Below are positions 8,492-17,418 of a stretch of 64,000 nucleotides of DNA, one piece after another. Position numbers and translations under genes: made by a program. The stretch's first letter is position 1. Each line of letters begins with the position of its first letter. Source of the DNA: Flagellimonas maritima (lineage in GTDB: Bacteria; Bacteroidota; Bacteroidia; Flavobacteriales; Flavobacteriaceae). Location of the stretch: assembly GCF_003269425.1 (NCBI RefSeq), contig NZ_CP030104.1, positions 2,947,001 to 3,011,000 on the forward strand, read 5' to 3'. The notes beneath the pieces were generated by a model. That model worked only from the letters and a program-made list of their open reading frames with translations. It searched no databases and was not told the DNA's origin.

Positions 8492-8512
8492 CCTTGACCC
8501 TTGACCCTTGAC
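8492..8512. repeat. Heptamer tandem repeat CCTTGAC x3
   Basis: Three perfect head-to-tail copies of a 7-bp unit in the 70-bp gap between the two msrB genes. It resembles in unit length the longer heptamer array at 28664-28740. Confidence 0.8.
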
Positions 8513-8518
8513 CTACTC

Positions 8519-9007
8519 TCAATCAGGGATAAAATCTAGTGCAACTCCATTTATACAATGTCTCTTTCCTGTAGTTTCACTCGGACCATCATTAAATACA
8601 TGCCCTAAATGTCCTCCGCAAGTTGCGCAATGTTCTTCGGTACGTGCATAACCAATTTTATAATCCACATCATAGGCAACATTCCCTTCTATCGCTTTAT
8701 CAAAACTTGGCCAACCTGTTCCTGATTTGAATTTATCTTCACTCCTGAACAAAGGTGTTTCGCATGCGGCACAAACATAGGTTCCCTTTTTTTTATTTTC
8801 CAATAAATCACTGGTAAACGCATTTTCGGTTGCGGCTTTTCGTAGCACATAGTATTCCATTTCAGTTAATTCTGCTTTCCATTCTGCATCTGTTTTGGTG
8901 ACTGCGTAGACTACATCCTTCTTTTCAGTTTCTTTTTTCTCTTCTTGTGAGATACCCTTACAACCTATAAAAGCTACAAGTGCAAGCAACAACAAATTTT
9001 TTCCCAT
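8519..9007 (-). CDS. msrB: Peptide-methionine (R)-S-oxide reductase, lipoprotein form
   Basis: 162 residues. The N-terminus has a lipoprotein signal (LVAFIGC, lipid-modified C16), so this MsrB is predicted to be anchored in the envelope, where it would repair oxidised Met in exported proteins. Zinc ligands C79/C82 and C127/C130 and catalytic C151 (KRHCINGVA) are present. The position equivalent to the resolving Cys of the cytosolic copy is Thr (SGTGWPSFD, T97), so recycling must use another thiol. It is 70 bp upstream of the cytosolic msrB on the same strand. Confidence 0.92.
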   Translation of the reverse strand: MGKNLLLLALVAFIGCKGISQEEKKETEKKDVVYAVTKTDAEWKAELTEMEYYVLRKAATENAFTSDLLENKKKGTYVCAACETPLFRSEDKFKSGTGWPSFDKAIEGNVAYDVDYKIGYARTEEHCATCGGHLGHVFNDGPSETTGKRHCINGVALDFIPD

Positions 9008-9080
9008 TGTATTTTTTTATTAGTAGACGATATTTTCTGTGATTCCTTTCAAAAACATATCAACTACATATACATAAATT

Positions 9081-9111
9081 AAAAAGTCCTGTTTTTCTAG
9101 GACAGGACTTT
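9081..9111 (-). terminator. Intrinsic terminator after the collagen-like lipoprotein gene
   Basis: Bases 9083-9091 (AAAGTCCTG) pair with 9103-9111 (CAGGACTTT). Read on the minus strand the stem is followed by a T-run. It lies 22 bp beyond the stop at 9133. Confidence 0.7.
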
Positions 9112-9132
9112 AATATACTATTTTTCGAGTAA

Positions 9133-9711
9133 TCAATTCATCTGGATTTTCATCACTTGGTTTTCTTCGATTCCCAAGGCACTCATCACATTTTGTATGT
9201 TAGAGGTATCCATTCGTGAAGCATCAGCAAACTCACTGGGCAGAAATACAATTCTAAATGATTGATTATCTGTAAAATCGGTACTAAGAATTGATAAATC
9301 AAAATTCCCGTCAATAAACAATTCAAGATCTATAAAGGTGTGGGCAAATACGTATTGTATAGTACCTTCCGGTAAAAAAAAGTTTTGTGGTATTTGACTC
9401 CAGGCATCTGCGGTAGTACCATCATCAAGATCTACAAGTCCATCAAACCTATATACCAGGACTGCATCCGCTTCGAAAACCTCAAAATTTGTTTCGTCCG
9501 CATAATTTATCAAAGCTCCAAATCTATTGTTTTCTGCATCAAAGCCAAAGTTGACCCCATCAACCTCTACCACTTGGCCTTGTATCCCCGGTTCTCCCTG
9601 TGGACCTTGTGGACCATCAAAACCATCAAAGCCTGGGGGTCCTTGCGGGCCTTCGCACGATACCGTAAATAAAATGAGCAATGCTCCAACTATAGTATTG
9701 TATTTATTCAT
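9133..9711 (-). CDS. Lipoprotein with a short collagen-like repeat
   Basis: 192 residues from the ATG at 9711 (an in-frame ATG at 9771 would add 20 residues before the signal). The lipobox is LFTVSC (C19). It is followed immediately by a Gly-X-Y run (GPQGPPGFDGFDGPQG and on to about residue 45), then a beta-rich domain of about 145 residues. In Bacteroidota such lipoproteins with a collagen-like linker are common and unassigned. The Gly-X-Y stretch has about nine triplets, enough for a short trimerising stalk. A terminator follows on the same strand. Confidence 0.75.
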   Translation of the reverse strand: MNKYNTIVGALLILFTVSCEGPQGPPGFDGFDGPQGPQGEPGIQGQVVEVDGVNFGFDAENNRFGALINYADETNFEVFEADAVLVYRFDGLVDLDDGTTADAWSQIPQNFFLPEGTIQYVFAHTFIDLELFIDGNFDLSILSTDFTDNQSFRIVFLPSEFADASRMDTSNIQNVMSALGIEENQVMKIQMN

Positions 9712-9870
9712 AATTTTTGATTTTTGATTTGTCTTCATTGTATTTGTTTTTTTGTTAAAATCAAAAAGCATTCCATTTTTATGTAACGTTGATTTTATTT
9801 TTAAACCGAGTTACGAAAATCGGATTCTTGGTCAAAGATGTATTATATTGTAGGCGTTAAACCAACTTAT

Positions 9871-11766
9871 ATGTCCAAAGTAGTAGCCCATAGTCTTTTT
9901 ACTGAATTCGATATCAATCTTTTTAAGGGAGGAAAACATTTTAGACTTTATGAAAAATTGGGTTCTCACCTAATGGAGGTTGATGGAGTTAAAGGGACTT
10001 ATTTTGCCGTTTGGGCACCTTCGGCAAAATCTGTAGCTGTAATGGGGGACTTTAATTTTTGGAACGGCGAGGCACATCAATTGTATGTTCGCTGGGATGA
10101 AAGTGGAATATGGGAGGGTTTTGTTCCAGGCGTAGATAAGGGTACTAAGTATAAATATAAAATTCAATCGAACAATAATGATATCTGGACCGAAAAGGCA
10201 GATCCATTTGGCCGATATTGCGAAGTTCCCCCCAATACTGCATCTGTGGTGTGGGATGGACCATATGATTGGAAGGACGAAGAATGGTTGAAATCAAGAG
10301 AATCACATAACGCCTTGGACAGGCCCTATTCGGTCTATGAGGTGCATTTAGGTTCTTGGAAAAAGAAAAATGGTTGGGAGTCGCTTTCTTATATAGAATT
10401 GGCAGATGAGCTTGTAGCTTATGTTGATGATATGGGTTTTACCCATGTAGAGTTTATGCCGATAATGGAATATCCTTATGATCCATCTTGGGGATATCAA
10501 TTGACAGGTTATTTTGCTCCAACATCCCGGTTTGGTAAACCAGAGGATTTTAAAATGCTAGTCGATAAATTTCATGAAAAAAAAATAGGGGTGATCTTGG
10601 ATTGGGTACCATCCCATTTTCCTGAAGATGCCCACGGTCTCGGTTTTTTTGATGGGTCGCACCTGTACGAACACCCAGATAGAAAAAGAGGGTATCATCC
10701 TGATTGGAAAAGTCTTATTTTCAACTACGGAAGAAATGAAGTAAGGGCATTTTTAATAAGCAATGCCATTTTTTGGCTAGATCAATTCCATATAGATGGA
10801 CTTCGTGTTGATGCCGTAGCTTCCATGCTATATCTGGATTATTCCCGTGAAGACGGAGAATGGGAACCTAATATGTATGGAAACAATGAGAATTTGGAAG
10901 CCATGTCATTTATAAGGGAAATGAACCAAGAAGTATATGCCAGTTTCAATGGTGTACAAACTATAGCAGAAGAATCCACGGCTTTTACAGGTGTTTCAAA
11001 ACCAGTACATTACGGAGGACTGGGGTTTGGTATGAAATGGATGATGGGATGGATGCACGATACACTGGAATTTTTCAAGAAGGAACCTATCCATCGTTCG
11101 TTTGACTTGAATATGCTAACATTTGGAATGACCTACGCGTTTACTGAAAACTTTATGTTGCCTTTCTCCCATGATGAGGTGGTTTATGGCAAACAATCCC
11201 TTTTGTATAGAATGCCAGGTGATGAATGGCAACGTTTTGCAAACTTAAGATTACTTTTTGGATACATGTTTACCCATCCTGGCGGAAATTTACTTTTTAT
11301 GGGAGGAGAATTTGGACAATCTTCAGAATGGAATTTTCAAGAAAGCTTGGATTGGCATTTAACACAATACGATTTCCATTCGGGAATTCAAGAAGTCGTG
11401 AAGGATTTGAACAAAGTGTACAAAAACAATCCTGCACTTTATGAAAAGCAGTTTAGTCCGGAAGGATTTCAATGGATCGAATACAATGATCAGGAAAACA
11501 CAGTGTTGACCTATATTAGAAAAGGCCACGACCCCAAAAATGATTTAATAGTTGCCTGTAATTTTACGCCCGTACCCAGAGAAAACTATAGAGTAGGTGT
11601 GCCTAAGACCACTCAGTTAAAATTACTTTTTAATAGTGATGATAGTAAATATAATGGTAGTGGAAAAGGTAAAAAGACGATAAAACCTTCAGCCAAGGAA
11701 TGGAATGGCCATAAACACTCAGTTTTAATGACGCTACCTCCTTTAAGTGTAGTGATTTACCGATAA
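9871..11766 (+). CDS. glgB: 1,4-alpha-glucan branching enzyme, GH13
   Basis: About 631 residues from the ATG at 9871 (MSKVVAHSLFTEFDINLF fits family starts; an ATG at 9838 would add 11 residues). The enzyme makes alpha-1,6 branches in glycogen. An N-terminal carbohydrate-binding module (GTYFAVWAPSAKSVAVMGDF) precedes the GH13 barrel, with nucleophile D near residue 314 (DGLRVDAVAS), acid/base E near 367 (TIAEES) and the conserved HDEV near 434. The C-terminal beta domain is complete. A GH31 glucosidase follows 94 bp downstream, but glgA and glgC are not in the window. Confidence 0.93.
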   Translation: MSKVVAHSLFTEFDINLFKGGKHFRLYEKLGSHLMEVDGVKGTYFAVWAPSAKSVAVMGDFNFWNGEAHQLYVRWDESGIWEGFVPGVDKGTKYKYKIQSNNNDIWTEKADPFGRYCEVPPNTASVVWDGPYDWKDEEWLKSRESHNALDRPYSVYEVHLGSWKKKNGWESLSYIELADELVAYVDDMGFTHVEFMPIMEYPYDPSWGYQLTGYFAPTSRFGKPEDFKMLVDKFHEKKIGVILDWVPSHFPEDAHGLGFFDGSHLYEHPDRKRGYHPDWKSLIFNYGRNEVRAFLISNAIFWLDQFHIDGLRVDAVASMLYLDYSREDGEWEPNMYGNNENLEAMSFIREMNQEVYASFNGVQTIAEESTAFTGVSKPVHYGGLGFGMKWMMGWMHDTLEFFKKEPIHRSFDLNMLTFGMTYAFTENFMLPFSHDEVVYGKQSLLYRMPGDEWQRFANLRLLFGYMFTHPGGNLLFMGGEFGQSSEWNFQESLDWHLTQYDFHSGIQEVVKDLNKVYKNNPALYEKQFSPEGFQWIEYNDQENTVLTYIRKGHDPKNDLIVACNFTPVPRENYRVGVPKTTQLKLLFNSDDSKYNGSGKGKKTIKPSAKEWNGHKHSVLMTLPPLSVVIYR

Positions 11767-11860
11767 AAGTTTTACTAAAACGTTATAGTTGAGTTGTTCA
11801 AAACATCTTTTTAATATCTCGTGTTAATGTCTTTCTTTTGTTAGACTCAATCACGCAAAG

Positions 11861-14260
11861 ATGATCACCAACACAGAAATTGAAAAAAGGGGGAACCAAT
11901 ACCCAGACCATATAGTCGATTTTAAGCACGAAAGCGATAAATTTTATTTTACGACCCACAACGGGGTTATTTTGGAGTTGACCATATTGCGGGATAGCAT
12001 GATCCGTTTTAGATATGCAACGGAACATGTTTTTGAACCTGATTTTTCCTATGCGATCAGTGACGATGTAAATCTTGGCTATAACGAACTCGAAGTAATA
12101 GAAGAAATTGCGGAGTATATCATTACTACTTCAAAAATCAAAATATACATTAATAAGTCCAACCTAAAGGTGCATATTTTTGATATGGAAAATGCACTTA
12201 TCATGGAAGATGAATTGGGTTTTCATTGGGAGGAGAATTATGCATATGGTGGCAATATCGTTAAAATGGGAAAGATTTGTCATTCCGGCGAAAGCTATTA
12301 TGGTATGGGCGACAAAGCTTCACATACAAATTTAAAAGGCAAGCGTGTAAATAACTGGGTCACTGATTCTTATGCTTATGGTAAAGATCAAGAACCCTTG
12401 TACAAATCCATTCCCTTCTACGTAGGACTCAAGGAAAATATTGCTTACGGAGTATTCTTTGATAATTCCTTTAGTACCTATTTTGATTTTGCCAATGAAA
12501 AACGAAACGTAACGAGTTTTTGGGCCGATGGGGGAGAGATGAACTATTACTTCTTTTATGGTCCGGAAATGAGCAAAGTTGTTGAATCTTATACCGATTT
12601 GACAGGTGTTCCAGAATTACCGCCATTATGGGCCTTAGGTTTTCATCAATCCAAATGGAGTTATTTTCCTGAAAGCAAGGTAAAGGAAATTGCATCGACC
12701 TTCAGAAAGCTTCAGATTCCATGTGATGCCATTTATTTGGATATTGATTATATGGATGGTTTCCGATGCTTTACATGGGATGAACAGCGTTTTCCAAATC
12801 CAAAGAAAATGATAGAAGAGCTGGAAGAAGACGGTTTTAAGACCATAACCATGATAGACCCAGGAATAAAAATCGATAGGGAGTATTGGGTTTATCAACA
12901 AGCAATGGAAAATGGGTTTTTCTGTCGCCGTGCAGATGGACCGCATTTTAAGGGAAAAGTATGGCCAGGAGAATGTAAATTTCCAGATTTCACGGATCCT
13001 GAGGTACGTGAATGGTGGGCCGGTCTTTATAAAGAAATGATCGCAGATGTTGGTGTCCATGGAGTTTGGAACGATATGAACGAACCTGCAGTGATGGAAG
13101 TTCCTTCAAAAACTGCAAATCTTGATGTAAGACATAATTATGATGGACATCCGTGTAGCCACAGAAAGGCACATAATGTTTATGGAATGCAAATGGTAAG
13201 GGCAACTTACGATGGGATAAAAAAATATACATTTCCCAAACGCCCATTTGTATTGACACGTGCTGCTTATTCAGGTACACAGCGTTATGCATCCACTTGG
13301 ACAGGTGACAATGTCGCAACTTGGGAACACCTTTGGATTGCCAATGTTCAGATGCAACGTATGTGCATGAGCGGATATTCTTTTGTTGGTTCTGATATAG
13401 GCGGTTTTGCCGAACAGCCCAATGGTGAATTATTTGCACGCTGGATGCAACTTGCCATTTTCCACCCCTTTTGTAGGGTGCATTCCAGCGGTGATCACGG
13501 TGATCAAGAACCTTGGTCTTTTGGGGAAGAGATAACTGAAATCGTGAAAAAATATATTGAGCTCAGATACCAATTGCTACCATATTTGTATACCATGTTC
13601 TATAAATACATTAAAAATGGACTGCCCATGTTGCAATCATTGGTTTTCTACGATCAAAAAGATACGCAGACCCATTTTAGGACAGACGAGTTTTTATTTG
13701 GAGAACAACTATTGGTATGTCCGGTACAGGAACCCAATGCACAGGGCAGAAGAATGTATTTTCCCCAGGGAAAATGGTATAACTACTGGACTGACGAAGT
13801 GGTTTCCGGCGGAGTTGAAAAATGGGTGGCTGCGGAAATAGAGACCATCCCTTTGTTTGTTAGGGAAGGAGCTATGGTACCAAAATATCCTGTTCAGCAG
13901 TATGTTGGCGAAAAAGAAATCAAAGAATTAGGTATAGATGTCTATTATAAAGATGGGGTTGAAAACTCAAGTGTTTATGAAGACCAACAAGACGGTTACG
14001 ATTATAAAAAAGGTCGTTATAGTTTAAGGAGGTTTAGATTACGGGGGAAAGAAAATCAATTGATTATACAACAGTTCAAGGATGGAAACTTTACTACACC
14101 CTACGAAAAATTCAAGCTTACTTTTCATGGCCTGCCGTTTACCATAAGTACGGTACAATTGGATAATGAAGTTGTTAACAATACTGATATAAAGTTAAAC
14201 GGCAACAATATTATTGAAATCAGCAAAGATTTTACTGAATTGCACATCATAGGAAAATAA
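11861..14260 (+). CDS. Glycoside hydrolase family 31 alpha-glucosidase
   Basis: 799 residues. The family signature GVWNDMNEPAV places the nucleophile at D405, and TWTGDN places the acid/base at D483. The N-terminal beta-sandwich and the C-terminal beta domains are present at normal lengths. No signal peptide, so a cytosolic enzyme that hydrolyses alpha-glucosides is likely, fitting the neighbouring glgB in glucan turnover. Substrate specificity (maltose, isomaltose, xyloside) cannot be read from the sequence. Confidence 0.9.
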   Translation: MITNTEIEKRGNQYPDHIVDFKHESDKFYFTTHNGVILELTILRDSMIRFRYATEHVFEPDFSYAISDDVNLGYNELEVIEEIAEYIITTSKIKIYINKSNLKVHIFDMENALIMEDELGFHWEENYAYGGNIVKMGKICHSGESYYGMGDKASHTNLKGKRVNNWVTDSYAYGKDQEPLYKSIPFYVGLKENIAYGVFFDNSFSTYFDFANEKRNVTSFWADGGEMNYYFFYGPEMSKVVESYTDLTGVPELPPLWALGFHQSKWSYFPESKVKEIASTFRKLQIPCDAIYLDIDYMDGFRCFTWDEQRFPNPKKMIEELEEDGFKTITMIDPGIKIDREYWVYQQAMENGFFCRRADGPHFKGKVWPGECKFPDFTDPEVREWWAGLYKEMIADVGVHGVWNDMNEPAVMEVPSKTANLDVRHNYDGHPCSHRKAHNVYGMQMVRATYDGIKKYTFPKRPFVLTRAAYSGTQRYASTWTGDNVATWEHLWIANVQMQRMCMSGYSFVGSDIGGFAEQPNGELFARWMQLAIFHPFCRVHSSGDHGDQEPWSFGEEITEIVKKYIELRYQLLPYLYTMFYKYIKNGLPMLQSLVFYDQKDTQTHFRTDEFLFGEQLLVCPVQEPNAQGRRMYFPQGKWYNYWTDEVVSGGVEKWVAAEIETIPLFVREGAMVPKYPVQQYVGEKEIKELGIDVYYKDGVENSSVYEDQQDGYDYKKGRYSLRRFRLRGKENQLIIQQFKDGNFTTPYEKFKLTFHGLPFTISTVQLDNEVVNNTDIKLNGNNIIEISKDFTELHIIGK

Positions 14261-14300
14261 TTTTTTTGTACATTACTTTTTCATAAATATTGAACAAAAC

Positions 14301-15110
14301 ATGAAGAAATTTATTCTGATAGCAGTAGTCTTTTTGATGGTTACTGCATGTAAAACAAACCCATTTACAGGAAAAAGCACACTTAATTTTTACCCAAACA
14401 GCCAAATTTTTCCCATGGCTTTTGCCCAATATGACCAGTTCTTAACAGAGAACAATGTTGTAACAGGCACTTCAGAAGCACAAATGATCACTAATGTTGG
14501 GCAGCGTATATCATCTGCGGCTGAACGCTGGTTGAACTCCAATGGATATGCTGGCTACCTAAAAGATTATAAATGGGAATATAATTTGGTCAAAGACGAA
14601 ACCGTAAATGCATGGTGTATGCCAGGTGGCAAAATTGTCTTTTATACAGGGATTCTACCCATATGTCAAGGAGAAACAGGCGTGGCCGTGGTAATGGGAC
14701 ATGAAGTTGCACATGCTTTGGCAGATCATGGAGCTCAAAGAATGAGTGCGGGCACATTACAGCAAATCGGTGCTGTTGCAGGTAACGTGGCCATTAAAGA
14801 TCCACAAAAACGAAACATGTTCAATCAGGCTTATGGCATTGGTTCATCACTGGGAGTTATGTTGCCCTTTAGTAGAAGCCATGAGACCGAAGCCGATAGA
14901 ATTGGATTGCAGATTATGGCCATTGCAGGATATAATCCTGATGAGGCAGCAGACCTTTGGAGAAGAATGAAAGCTAAATCCGGCGGACAGGCTCCACCGG
15001 AATTTATGAGCACTCACCCTTCCAACGATACTAGAATAAGAAATTTAACAGCTTGGGCCCCTGCTGCAAAACAAGAAGCAGCAAAGTACGGTGTAACATC
15101 CTTTGAATAA
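14301..15110 (+). CDS. M48 family metallopeptidase, lipoprotein
   Basis: 269 residues. The lipoprotein signal ends VTAC (C17). The zinc site is HEVAH (134-138, within GHEVAHALADHG) with the third ligand E197 (HETEADRIGL). This is the BepA/LoiP-like single-domain M48 group, periplasmic zinc proteases or chaperones acting on outer-membrane proteins. It lies 40 bp after the GH31 gene and is followed by a hairpin terminator, so it probably ends that transcript. Confidence 0.92.
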   Translation: MKKFILIAVVFLMVTACKTNPFTGKSTLNFYPNSQIFPMAFAQYDQFLTENNVVTGTSEAQMITNVGQRISSAAERWLNSNGYAGYLKDYKWEYNLVKDETVNAWCMPGGKIVFYTGILPICQGETGVAVVMGHEVAHALADHGAQRMSAGTLQQIGAVAGNVAIKDPQKRNMFNQAYGIGSSLGVMLPFSRSHETEADRIGLQIMAIAGYNPDEAADLWRRMKAKSGGQAPPEFMSTHPSNDTRIRNLTAWAPAAKQEAAKYGVTSFE

Positions 15111-15130
15111 ATAGTTGAGCACAAATAAAC

Positions 15131-15180
15131 AAAATGTCACTTCAAGTCCTTAGAACAGGATTTGTTAGTGACATTTTTTA
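15131..15180 (+). terminator. Extended hairpin terminator after the M48 gene
   Basis: AAAATGTCACT (15131-15141) pairs with AGTGACATTTT (15167-15177). An inner stem CAAGTCCT/AGGATTTG (with a G-U pair) extends it, and a T-run follows. It overlaps the alternative TTG start at 15162 of the next gene, which argues against that start. Confidence 0.7.
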
Positions 15181-15191
15181 TTTTGAAAAAT

Positions 15192-16523
15192 ATGGCACGA
15201 GTACTTGCAATGAAGGGAAATAAAAAGTTGTTGAATGCTTGGGCATTTTATGATTGGGCCAATTCCGTGTACAGCTTGGTTATTTCGTCTGCTATTTTCC
15301 CCATTTTTTATGGAGCATTGTTCAGGGTTGCTGAAATTGAAAAAGTTACCCTTTTTGGAGGTGAAATCGCCAGAGCTCCTTTAATAAGCTATGTCACTTC
15401 CCTTGCTTTTGTCTTTATAGCAATCATAACGCCTCTCGTTTCGGGAATTGCGGATTATTTGGGAAACAAGAAAATTTTTCTAAAATTCTTTTGCTATTTG
15501 GGTGCGCTATCATGTATTGGGTTGTATTGGTTTTCCTTGGAAAATATCTATTTTGGGCTGGTATGTTATTTCTTTGGACTGGTCGGATTTTGGGTAAGTT
15601 TTGCAATCAACAACTCGTATTTACCGGACATTGCATTTCCGGAACAACAAGACCGTGTAAGTGCAAAAGGATTTTCTTTGGGTTACGTTGGAAGTGTGAT
15701 TCTTTTGTTGTTCAATCTGGCAATGGTCATGCAACCTGCCATTTTTGGGATATCGGACAGCGGAGGAGAAGTTGCTGAAATAAAAGCGATGAAATATTCA
15801 TTTATTACTGTAGGAATCTGGTGGATAGTTTTTAGCCAATATACATTTACCATTTTGCCTAAAGGGTACAAAAAAGAAGGAGAACGTACTAACATTGTTT
15901 TAAATGGATTTAGGGAATTAAAAAGTGTTTGGAGGCAATTAGGAACCGAAATTCGATTAAAGCGTTATTTGGGAGCTTTCTTTATCTATAGTATGGCCGT
16001 GCAGACTATAATGTTGATTGCTACATATTTTGGAGAAGAAGAAATCAATTGGGGCTCGGATAGTGAACGTACAACAGGGTTGATCATTAGTATTTTGCTT
16101 ATCCAGGTAGTTGCAATCTTTGGAGCTACGGCCACTGCCTATGCTTCTAAGATTTTGGGAAACATAAAAACTTTGATCTTTATTAATATTTTCTGGATAT
16201 TACTTTGCGTATATGCCTATTTCCTTCAGACGCCAACGGATTTTTACATTGCTGCTGGCTTGGTGGGTGTAGTCATGGGCGGAATACAGGCCTTGTCTCG
16301 TTCAACCTATTCCAAATTTTAACCAGATACCACAGATACGACATCGTTTTTTAGTTTCTATGATGTTGCCGAAAAAATAGGTATCGTAATAGGAACTTTT
16401 CTTTACGGTGCTGTTGCACAAATTACTGGTAGTATGCGGGATAGCACAATTTTTTTGGGATTGTTTTTTTTGATTGGGGTACTCTTATTGTCAAGGGTTG
16501 AAAAACAAAATAAAATTACCTAA
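15192..16523 (+). pseudogene. UMF1-family MFS transporter broken by an in-frame TAA
   Basis: The frame from ATG 15192 (or 15210) encodes a multi-span membrane protein with the UMF1/COG2270 hallmark NAWAFYDWANSVYSLVI at the N-terminus. It stops at TAA 16320-16322 after RSTYSKF, in the middle of a conserved loop, where family members continue with Leu-Pro. The same frame then stays open for 66 more codons (PDTTDTTSFFSFYDVAEK... ending at TAA 16521-16523), supplying the last two membrane segments. A single TTA-to-TAA change explains it. This is either a recent pseudogene, a truncated protein of about 376 residues, or a sequencing error. The family is thought to move small solutes; the substrate is unknown. 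Confidence 0.85.
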
Positions 16524-16581
16524 TTGTATAAATACTTTTTTCCACTTAGAATGTCTGTTGAAAAATATTGGTACAATAATA

Positions 16582-16611
16582 AAAATCCCGGACTCTAGAG
16601 TCCGGGATTTT
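16582..16611. terminator. Bidirectional terminator (30-bp perfect palindrome)
   Basis: AAAATCCCGGACTCTA and its reverse complement form a perfect palindrome centred between 16596 and 16597, with A/T tails. It lies between the transporter pseudogene (+) and the convergent GIN-domain gene (-). Confidence 0.85.
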
Positions 16612-16660
16612 GAGTTTTGATTGATGATGATTTGTTTTTTGATTGATAATACGTATTCAA

Positions 16661-17386
16661 TTAATCTTTGGATATATCTCCTGAACCCGAAGATTTAGTA
16701 TCTATTTTCCCAGGATTTCCACGATAACTTATATCACCCGAACCAGAGACCCTGGCAGTTATACTTTGATTGGCGGTTACTTTGATGTCTGCTGAACCTG
16801 ATACTTGTGCTTTTACGTGATCAGCTTCAAGACCATACGCTTTAATATCACCAGAACCTGAAACCTGAACCTCTAAATCAACAGTTTTTCCATCTAGATT
16901 AATATCGCCCGATCCAGACATGGTAGCTTCAACACTCTTTGCTTCAATCGAAAGTGTAATATCACCTGAACCGGAAATTCTGGTTTTGAAACTATCCGAC
17001 CTTAAAGTTGTTTTTCCAACAATATCTCCAGAACCTGATAGAGTTACTGCATTTATCGTTTCTATCGGCACAGTAATATAGATACCATTTCTCCAATCGG
17101 TTGGTTTAAGGTTTACACCCTTTTCCACCTTTATGACCAATTTGCCATCCTTTACTTCTGTCTTAATATATTCCAATAGGTTTGATTCCCCTTTAAGTGT
17201 TAGTTCGCCTTCCTTGCCATCCACAAGCTCAACATCGAACCAACCGGCCAGGGCGACCTGGTCATAACTTCCTACGGAACGTTCTATGGTTGTTACATTG
17301 CCATTTCCTTTAACTCTTTTGCCCCATTGAGCATTAGTAATAGCTACCATTGATAGCGCCAATCCCAAAGTGATTATTTTTTTCAT
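16661..17386 (-). CDS. Secreted GIN-domain (DUF2807) adhesin-like protein
   Basis: 241 residues with a signal peptide (MKKIITLGLALSMVAITNA, then Q). The mature protein is a DUF2807/GIN 'putative auto-transporter adhesin head' domain, with the motif SGSGDI or SGSADI repeated about every 20 residues (seven times between about residue 115 and the C-terminus), the pattern of a right-handed beta-solenoid. It is the last gene of the sigma/anti-sigma operon, 32 bp after a related secreted protein. Envelope location and a surface or stress role are inferred from context. Confidence 0.85.
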   Translation of the reverse strand: MKKIITLGLALSMVAITNAQWGKRVKGNGNVTTIERSVGSYDQVALAGWFDVELVDGKEGELTLKGESNLLEYIKTEVKDGKLVIKVEKGVNLKPTDWRNGIYITVPIETINAVTLSGSGDIVGKTTLRSDSFKTRISGSGDITLSIEAKSVEATMSGSGDINLDGKTVDLEVQVSGSGDIKAYGLEADHVKAQVSGSADIKVTANQSITARVSGSGDISYRGNPGKIDTKSSGSGDISKD

Positions 17387-17418
17387 AGTTGTATTTTAAT
17401 TGTTGTTTTTGATTGTTA

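Noticed and set aside
9527..9727. Plus-strand Pro/Ser-rich frame opposite the collagen-like gene
   Set aside because: The repeats are the antisense of the Gly-Pro codons; the minus-strand gene has a lipobox and terminator.
12990..13439. Minus-strand frame of 149 codons inside the GH31 gene
   Set aside because: The plus-strand frame there encodes the GH31 catalytic motifs; the antisense frame is a by-product of codon bias.
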